Below the pieces are notes generated by a model that was not told the origin of the DNA, ran no database searches, and saw only the letters and a program-made list of their open reading frames with translations. A DNA stretch of 34,375 nucleotides. Source: Desulfobacterales bacterium. Lineage in GTDB: Bacteria; Desulfobacterota; Desulfobulbia; Desulfobulbales; JAJRZW01. The translations under genes were made by a program, and so were the position numbers. Below are positions 19,155 through 26,714 of the stretch, piece after piece. The DNA lies in the NCBI GenBank assembly GCA_026993265.1, contig JALWTY010000294.1:1-34375 (forward strand). Direction: 5' to 3'. The stretch's first letter is position 1; each line of letters begins with the position of its first letter.

Positions 19155-19496
19155 ATGAGCGAAGACTGCCTGTTCTGCAAGATAGCGGCCGGCGAAATCC
19201 CGGCTGACAAGGTCTACGAGGACGACCAGACGCTCGCCTTCAGGGACATAAATCCCCAGGCGCCGGTGCATTGCCTCGTTATACCCAAAAAACACCTCGA
19301 CGCCCCGGCCGCTGTCACGGCAGGGGACGAAGCCCTTGCCGGCCATCTCATCAGGGTGGCGGGCGAGGTGGCCAGGCAGGAAGGAATAGATGACTACCGC
19401 CTGGTGTTCAACAACGGCGCGGGCGCAGGCCAAACCGTGTTTCACATTCACCTGCATGTCCTCGGCGGCAGGGCCATGCAGTGGCCTCCGGGCTGA
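19155..19496 (+). CDS. HIT-family (HinT-like) nucleotide hydrolase
   Basis: MSEDCLFCKIAAGEIPADKVYEDDQTLAFRDINPQAPVHCLVIPKKH ... GQTVFHIHLHVLGGR; HIT motif HIHLHVLGG. Confidence 0.95.
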   Translation: MSEDCLFCKIAAGEIPADKVYEDDQTLAFRDINPQAPVHCLVIPKKHLDAPAAVTAGDEALAGHLIRVAGEVARQEGIDDYRLVFNNGAGAGQTVFHIHLHVLGGRAMQWPPG

Positions 19497-19720
19497 AAGC
19501 GCAGTTTACGTGGGGTAAGTAAGCATTTTGAGCCGGATTCTGACGCAGCATCATCAAAGCGCAGTAATTTTTCAACGGGCTGTGAAAGCGACCGGCGGTT
19601 GTCGCCCTGACGTCCGGCTACCAGTAAGAAGGATCGGCGGAACCGCAAACGGACAGATCAAACGGCCGCCCGACAGCGACGCGAAGCCTTCACGGTTTCA
19701 GGATCAAAAAGAGAACGGCA

Positions 19721-20449
19721 TTGGCTGATATGGCAGTAGACAAAAATGGGGGCGCGCAGCCCCCGGTGATCTCCATCGTCGGAACCTCGGGAAGCGGCAA
19801 GACCATGCTGCTTACCCACCTGATCCCGGTGCTCAAGGGCATGGGGCTGCGGGTGGGCGTGATCAAGCACCACGGCCACCGCGGTGGCAGGATAGACAAA
19901 CCCGGCAAGGATACCTTCCTGCTGCGCGAGGCCGGGGCCGAGGTGACGGTGCTCTCCGGCCCGGACGTGAACGCAGTCACCTCAGGCGGCGAGGAAGATC
20001 CCCATGATATAGTCGAGCGGCAGATGTCGGGCCGGGTAGACCTGGTGCTGACCGAGGGCTACAAACAGGGACCGTTTCCGAAGATCGGCATCATCTGGCC
20101 CCACCGGCCCGACCAGCCCGAGCCGGACGAATCATGGATCGCCACGGTAGCGGGCGAGGCCGAGGGGCTGCCCTGCTTTGACATGCACGACCCCAGGCCG
20201 ATCGCCGAGTTCATCGCCGGATGGATGAAAACGGCCGCAAAGGGCAAAAGATGCCGCAGTCGCAAAAATGCGGGCCGTACCGGCAAGACAGACGCCCCTG
20301 CGGTATCACTCGAGGTCAACGGCCGTGAGATCGAGCTCAACCGCTTTGTCGCCTCGTTCATCGAAAACACGGTGCTAGGGATGATCGCCTCCCTCAAGGG
20401 CTGTGGCGATCCCAAGGAAACGGTGCTCCGCATCCGGCATGAAAAATGA
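19721..20449 (+). CDS. mobB: Molybdopterin-guanine dinucleotide biosynthesis protein MobB with C-terminal extension
   Basis: P-loop IVGTSGSGKTMLLTHLIPVLKGMGLRVGVIKHHGH; MobB GYKQGPFPKIGI; extra C-terminal segment SLEVNGREIELNRFVASFIENTVLGMIASLKGCGDPKETVLRI. Confidence 0.9.
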   Translation: MADMAVDKNGGAQPPVISIVGTSGSGKTMLLTHLIPVLKGMGLRVGVIKHHGHRGGRIDKPGKDTFLLREAGAEVTVLSGPDVNAVTSGGEEDPHDIVERQMSGRVDLVLTEGYKQGPFPKIGIIWPHRPDQPEPDESWIATVAGEAEGLPCFDMHDPRPIAEFIAGWMKTAAKGKRCRSRKNAGRTGKTDAPAVSLEVNGREIELNRFVASFIENTVLGMIASLKGCGDPKETVLRIRHEK

Positions 20450-21035
20450 CATCACCGGCGCCCTTTTGGCCGGCGGGGAAAGCCGCCGCTTCGGCCGCGA
20501 CAAAAGCCTTGCCGACTGGAACGGCCGTCCCCTGATCGAAAAGGCGGCCACGGCCCTGACCGCAACCTGCGGCCATGTCATCCTGCTCGCCAACGATCCT
20601 GAACCATACTCCTTTCTCGGGCTCGAACACACGCCTGACCTGCGGCCGGGAAAGGGGCCGCTCGCAGGGCTCGAGGCGGCGCTCGCCGCCGCCACCCAGT
20701 GGGTGCTGCTCGCCGCCTGCGACATGCCCTGCCTTTCCGTTAGGCTCTTGCGCCACCTAATACGGGTGAAAAACGGTTTCCGGGCCGTGATTCCTGAAGG
20801 GCCGCAGGGGCCGGAGCCGCTGTGCGCCATCTACCACCGCAGCATGCTCGCCGAAATCCGCGCCATGCTGGACCGGAACGATCTGGCGATAAGAAGGCTC
20901 GCCACCCTTGCCGGGGTGCAGACGATCCCGGCGGCCGAGGTGGCGGATATCGATCCGGATCCGCTGATCTTCGCCAACGTCAACCGGCCGGAAGATCTTG
21001 AACGGCTGATCTCGGCGGAGAACCTGAATCCGTGA
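20439..21035 (+). CDS. mobA: Molybdenum cofactor guanylyltransferase MobA
   Basis: MKNDITGALLAGGESRRFGRDKSLADWNGRPLIEKA ... DMPCLS; start overlaps the mobB 3' end. Confidence 0.9.
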   Translation: MKNDITGALLAGGESRRFGRDKSLADWNGRPLIEKAATALTATCGHVILLANDPEPYSFLGLEHTPDLRPGKGPLAGLEAALAAATQWVLLAACDMPCLSVRLLRHLIRVKNGFRAVIPEGPQGPEPLCAIYHRSMLAEIRAMLDRNDLAIRRLATLAGVQTIPAAEVADIDPDPLIFANVNRPEDLERLISAENLNP

Positions 21036-21064
21036 GCATTTGGCAACGGGCTGACACCGGACGC

Positions 21065-21427
21065 TCACGGTTTCAGTAGAAAGACCGGGCTCTTGGCTGA
21101 ACCGTGGGGATTGTGGCAGGAAAGGCACTTTTTCTTGGAACGGGAATGGACGGTTGAGGTGCCGGCCCCGTGACAGGTGCCGCAGAGCTTTCCCTTCCTG
21201 ATGCGCCACTCGCCTCCCTTTCCAGGGCGGCAGGCGCGGCCGGCCGCTTCATGACAGGCCTCGCAGCCCTTTACTCCCGCGAACTCCGCCCCCACCGGCC
21301 CGTGCATGTAACGCAGGGAGGCGATCTCCGGATGACAGCCGCCGGCCATGCAGTTGGCCGCGGCCGGAGCCGCAGGCGCGACCGCGGCTGTAACCAGGAA
21401 AAGAAAAAAGAAGAGAAACCGCATCAT
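21065..21427 (-). CDS. Small periplasmic multihaem c-type cytochrome (doubled-CXXCH-like)
   Basis: Signal peptide, then CMAGGCH (CX4CH), CEACH, CGTCH, CLSCH. Start near MMRFLFFFLFLVTAAVAPA; the ORF track begins at 21454. Confidence 0.8.
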   Translation of the reverse strand: MMRFLFFFLFLVTAAVAPAAPAAANCMAGGCHPEIASLRYMHGPVGAEFAGVKGCEACHEAAGRACRPGKGGEWRIRKGKLCGTCHGAGTSTVHSRSKKKCLSCHNPHGSAKSPVFLLKP

Positions 21428-21565
21428 CCCCCCTGTCATCGCATTGGTACACATTCAATAGGTCAGGCAATGATAGACCGGCGCACCAGGGTTGTCAATC
21501 GCAACTTGCCCACCTGAAAAACACCCGATACCGCCCTTGCCCGAAGCGGCGCGGCCATGATATGA

Positions 21566-22891
<1,326 letters not shown>

Positions 22892-22899
22892 TTTTTTTC

Positions 22900-23880
22900 T
22901 TAAAAAACGGCCCGGCCCCTGTCTGTCTCCTGTCTCCTGTCCCCTGTCTCCTGAAGGGCCAGCTCTATCAGCCGGTCGAGAAGGGCGGAGAAATCGAGCC
23001 CGGCCGCGGCCGCAGCCTGGGGAAAGAGGCTGGTGGGGGTCATGCCGGGAATGGTGTTGGTCTCGATCACAAAGATTTCTCCAGTATCGTCCACCAGCAT
23101 GTCGGTGCGGCTGTAGCCGGAAAGCTTCAGGGCCCGGTGGGCGGTTATTCCCATCTCCTGCGCCCTGGCCGCGATCTCCGCCTCGATCTCGGCCGGGCAG
23201 ATCTCGCGGCTGGCACCCGGAGTGTACTTGGCCTCGTAGTCGAAGAACTCGAACCCGTCGCCGGGGATGATCTCCACCAGCGGCAGGGCCACGGGATCGT
23301 CGTTGCCTAGGACGCCGACGGTGATCTCGCGGCCCTTGACGAAGCGCTCGAGCATCACCCGGTCTCCGTGTTCAAAGGCGCGGGCCACGGCAGCGGCAAG
23401 GCCTGTTTTGTCCCGGACGATGCTCATCCCCAAGCTCGAGCCCTGTCCCACCGGCTTGACCACCAGCGGCATGCCGATATCCGCCGCGGCCGCGTCCACG
23501 TCAACCGCCTCTCCCGCCACAAGCATCCGCCAGTCCGGGGTGGAAAGTCCGGCCGCGCGGTAGACGGTCTTGGCCACTTCCTTGTCCATGGCCATGGCGC
23601 TGCCCAGCACCCCCGAGCCCTGGTAGGGAATCCCCAGCATGTCGAGAAATCCCTGCATGGTGCCGTCCTCGCCAAAAGGGCCATGCAGGAGTATGAAGGC
23701 CACGTCTATATCGCCGCTGTCCGCGGCCAGCCGGGCCAGATCGGTGGCCGGATCGTAACGGACCACCTCATAACGTTCCGGGTTCAGGTTCTCTTCCACC
23801 CCCCGGGCCCCGGCGAGCGACACCTCCCGCTCGCCCGACCGGCCGCCCGCGATCAGGGCCACCCGCAGTCTCTTCTTCAT
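22900..23880 (-). CDS. ddl: D-alanine--D-alanine ligase
   Basis: VALIAGGRSGEREVSL, LHGPFGEDGTMQGFLDMLGIPYQGSGVLGSAMAMDK, EINT-type IETNTIPGMTPTSLFPQAAAAAG. Confidence 0.95.
   Translation of the reverse strand: MKKRLRVALIAGGRSGEREVSLAGARGVEENLNPERYEVVRYDPATDLARLAADSGDIDVAFILLHGPFGEDGTMQGFLDMLGIPYQGSGVLGSAMAMDKEVAKTVYRAAGLSTPDWRMLVAGEAVDVDAAAADIGMPLVVKPVGQGSSLGMSIVRDKTGLAAAVARAFEHGDRVMLERFVKGREITVGVLGNDDPVALPLVEIIPGDGFEFFDYEAKYTPGASREICPAEIEAEIAARAQEMGITAHRALKLSGYSRTDMLVDDTGEIFVIETNTIPGMTPTSLFPQAAAAAGLDFSALLDRLIELALQETGDRRQETDRGRAVF
22916..22954. repeat. Heptamer tandem array, GACAGGR family (reverse orientation), within the 3' end of ddl
   Basis: ctgtctg tctcctg tctcctg tcccctg tctcctg a; encodes the Ddl tail QETGDRRQETDRG. 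Confidence 0.85.
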
Positions 23881-23896
23881 CGCGATGTTTCCGAGT

Positions 23897-23935
23897 TAGA
23901 GGTTTACGGTTGATGATTTACGGTTTACCGTCTTC
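23897..23935. repeat. Heptamer tandem array, GTTTACG family
   Basis: gtttacg gttgatg atttacg gtttacc gtcttca in the divergent ddl / FAD-oxidase intergenic region. Confidence 0.65.
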
Positions 23936-23946
23936 ATGACACCTTA

Positions 23947-25347
23947 ATGCCATCGCCGTCAACACCCCAGATGAAAATCCCTCGCAAGGCCATAAGAGAA
24001 CTGCGCGCCATCCTCGGCCGGGACAACCTGCTGACCGACCCGGCCGAACTGGCGGTCTACAGCCGCGACGCTTCAAACCACGAAGGCATGCCGGACGCGG
24101 TCGTCCTGCCGCAGAGTCACGAGGAGGTGGTGCGGGTGATGAAGATCGCCGCGGCCCATGCCCTGCCGGTGGTGCCCCGGGGCGCGGGCAGCGGCGTCTG
24201 CGGCGGCGCGGTCGCCGTCCGCGGCGGGCTGACGGTATCGCTTGCGCGGATGAACCGCATCACCGGCATAGACCAGGACAACCACACCGCCCGGGTGGAG
24301 CCGGGAGTGATAAACGCCGACCTCAAGGCGGAGGCGGCCGCCTGCGGCCTCTACTACCCTCCCGACCCGGCCAGTTTCCGTTTCTGCACCATCGGCGGCA
24401 ATGTGGCCACCGGCGCGGGCGGGCCGAGCGCGGTCAAGTACGGGGTCACCCGCGACTACGTCCGCGCCATCACCGCGGTGCTGCCGGACGGAAGCACGCT
24501 CGAGGCCGGAACCGAAACGGCCAAGGGCGTGGCCGGATATGACCTCTGCCGCCTGCTGGTGGGCTCCGAGGGCACCCTGGCCCTGTTCACCGGCCTGACC
24601 CTGACCCTGGCCCCCCTGCCCAGGGCCAGGGCCACGCTCCTGGTGTTCGCCCGTTCCGCCACGGCCGCGGCCTCCCTGGTCGCGCCGCTGCTCGAACAGG
24701 TCGTCCCCTGCGCCCTCGAGTTCATGGACCAGACCGCGGCCCGCCTCGTGGCCGAAAAGCTGCCCCGCCCCCCGGCCGCAGACGAATCCCTGCTGCTCGT
24801 AGAACTGGACGGCGACCCGGAAACCGTGGCGCTCGAGGAAAAAAGACTGTCCGTCTTTCTGAAGGACCGCGCCGGGGTGACGGAGCTCTTCCGGGCCGCA
24901 GACGAGGACGAGGCCGAAAGGCTGCGGGCCGCGCGGCGCTCGCTCTCGCCCGCCTCCTTCCGCCTGAACCCGGACAAGATCAACGAGGACGTGGTGGTGC
25001 CGAGAAAAAGGATCCCGGAGCTGGTGGACTTCGTCCACGCCCTCGGCCGCGAACTCGCCATCCCGGTCTTCACCTTCGGCCACGCGGGCGACGGCAACCT
25101 CCACGTCAACATCATGATCGACCGCAGCGACCCCGGGCAGAAGGAGGCCGGGGCTGAGGCCAGAAAAAAACTCTTTGCCAGGGTCGTGGCCATGGGCGGC
25201 ACCATCACCGGCGAACACGGAATCGGGCTCAGCAAGATGGAGTTTTTGCCCGAAGAGGCGAGCCCCCGGGCCCTCGACCTCATGGCCGCGATAAAAAAAG
25301 CCTTCGATCCGGCAGGAATAATGAACCCGGGAAAAGTTCTGGAGTAG
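23947..25347 (+). CDS. FAD-binding oxidase, GlcD / D-lactate dehydrogenase family
   Basis: PCMH-type FAD domain (VVLPQSHEEVVRVMKIAAAHALPVVPRGAGSGVCGGAV; GGNVATGAGGPSAVKYGVTRDYV), C-terminal HAGDGNLHVNIM...GEHGIGLSKMEFL. Start could be 23971 (MKIPRK). Confidence 0.92.
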   Translation: MPSPSTPQMKIPRKAIRELRAILGRDNLLTDPAELAVYSRDASNHEGMPDAVVLPQSHEEVVRVMKIAAAHALPVVPRGAGSGVCGGAVAVRGGLTVSLARMNRITGIDQDNHTARVEPGVINADLKAEAAACGLYYPPDPASFRFCTIGGNVATGAGGPSAVKYGVTRDYVRAITAVLPDGSTLEAGTETAKGVAGYDLCRLLVGSEGTLALFTGLTLTLAPLPRARATLLVFARSATAAASLVAPLLEQVVPCALEFMDQTAARLVAEKLPRPPAADESLLLVELDGDPETVALEEKRLSVFLKDRAGVTELFRAADEDEAERLRAARRSLSPASFRLNPDKINEDVVVPRKRIPELVDFVHALGRELAIPVFTFGHAGDGNLHVNIMIDRSDPGQKEAGAEARKKLFARVVAMGGTITGEHGIGLSKMEFLPEEASPRALDLMAAIKKAFDPAGIMNPGKVLE

Positions 25348-25362
25348 GGGGGGCTGAAAAAC

Positions 25363-25391
25363 TTGACAGCCCCCGCGCCTCACGTTATAAA
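25363..25391 (+). promoter_or_regulatory. Sigma70-type promoter upstream of rpsU
   Basis: TTGACA (25363-25368), 17-nt spacer, TATAAA (25386-25391). Confidence 0.8.
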
Positions 25392-25443
25392 GCCCTTCTT
25401 GTCGGATCAGCGTTCTTATTTTTGCCGCAAAACAGGAGAAACC

Positions 25444-25638
25444 ATGATTGGAGTAGAGGTCAGAGGCGATCTGGAGCAGGCCATCAGGCTCTTGAAAAAG
25501 AAACTGCAGCTCGACGGCCTGAAGAAGGAACTCAAGCGCCGCGAGTACTACGAGAAGCCCAGCGTCCGCCGCCGCCGCAAGGAGGCGGAGAGCAGGCGCA
25601 AGCTGCGCAAGCTCATGCAGCGGATGGCAAGGGACTGA
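25444..25638 (+). CDS. rpsU: 30S ribosomal protein S21
   Basis: MIGVEVRGDLEQAIRLLKKKLQLDGLKKELKRREYYEKPSVRRRRKEAESRRKLRKLMQRM; AGGAGAAACC ribosome binding site. Confidence 0.96.
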   Translation: MIGVEVRGDLEQAIRLLKKKLQLDGLKKELKRREYYEKPSVRRRRKEAESRRKLRKLMQRMARD

Positions 25639-25640
25639 TT

Positions 25641-26564
25641 ATGGACCAGGGCGACCGTGACCGCATCTCTGCGCGCACCGCGGCCGCCCTTGACGCCTTC
25701 CTGCAATACCTGGCCGCGGAGCGCCGGCTCGCGGCCAACACCGTATCCGCCTACCAGGCGGATATTTTTTTCTTCCTCGACTACCTGCACGGCAAAGGCA
25801 TCCGTTCCCTCGAGGCGGTGACCCCGGACCACGTGCGCGGGTTTCTCGCCCACTGTCTCGGCCGGGGCGTGGCCCTGCGTTCCAACGCGCGGCGGATATC
25901 GGCCCTGCGGGCCTTTTTCCGTTTCCTCGCCGGGGAGGGGTTCATCGCCGCCGACCCCCTGCGCCACATCGACCTGCCCAAACCGAGACGCCATCTCCCC
26001 GACACCCTGAGCGTTGACGAGGTCAGCCGCCTGCTCGCCGCCGCCGCCGGGCCCTCTCCCCTGGGGCTGCGCAACGCGGCCATGCTTCACCTCCTCTACG
26101 CCAGCGGCCTGCGGGTGAGCGAGCTGGTCAACCTGCCCGCGGCCGCGGTCAACATCCCGGCCGGACGGCTGCGGGTCATCGGCAAGGGGAACAAGGAACG
26201 GCTGGTGCCGTTCGGCGAGGCGGCGGCGGAAAGGCTCTCCGCCTGGCTGAACGAGGGCAGGCCGCGTCTTCTCAAGGGGAAACGCAGCAATCACCTGTTT
26301 ATCACCCGTAACGGCTCGGCCATGACCAGGGTGCGTTTCTGGCAGATAATCAAGCAGATGGTGGCCGCGTGCGGAATAGGAAAAAAAGTCTCGCCCCACA
26401 CCCTGCGCCACTCCTTTGCCACCCATCTGCTCGCGGGCGGGGCCGACCTGCGCTCGGTGCAGATGATGCTGGGCCACTCCGACATCGCCACCACCCAGAT
26501 ATACACCCACGTGGACAGCGGCAGGCTGCGCGACATCCACCGGCGCTTTCACCCGCGGGGGTAA
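25641..26564 (+). CDS. Tyrosine recombinase XerC/XerD
   Basis: Catalytic R (ASGLRVSELVNL), K (GKGNKERLVP), HxLRHSFATHLL, GH (LGHSDIATTQIYTHV), Y present; 307 aa; start ATG directly after the rpsU stop. Confidence 0.95.
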   Translation: MDQGDRDRISARTAAALDAFLQYLAAERRLAANTVSAYQADIFFFLDYLHGKGIRSLEAVTPDHVRGFLAHCLGRGVALRSNARRISALRAFFRFLAGEGFIAADPLRHIDLPKPRRHLPDTLSVDEVSRLLAAAAGPSPLGLRNAAMLHLLYASGLRVSELVNLPAAAVNIPAGRLRVIGKGNKERLVPFGEAAAERLSAWLNEGRPRLLKGKRSNHLFITRNGSAMTRVRFWQIIKQMVAACGIGKKVSPHTLRHSFATHLLAGGADLRSVQMMLGHSDIATTQIYTHVDSGRLRDIHRRFHPRG

Positions 26565-26714
26565 ACAGCCCGCCGGAAACGGGGGCATCGAGCGCGGCTT
26601 TTTCAACCTCAACGGGCTGTCAATTGACTTGCCGCCTGGTTGGCGGACAAGGTAGACTCCAGAGAAAAGATTTCCCGCGCCTGTGATGTGACCCGCGCCC
26701 CGCCTTCCTCGAGA

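Noticed and set aside
19497-19720. Confident Moco riboswitch annotation
   Set aside because: Position upstream of mobB is suggestive, but I could not match the known consensus by eye; kept only as a low-level finding.
24073-25383. 436-aa minus-strand ORF opposite the FAD oxidase
   Set aside because: The plus strand encodes a canonical GlcD-like protein; the antisense ORF is a GC artefact.
25641-26564. Mobile-element integrase
   Set aside because: The tyrosine recombinase is of XerC/D size and sequence, sits between housekeeping genes, and has no attachment site, tRNA or phage genes nearby.
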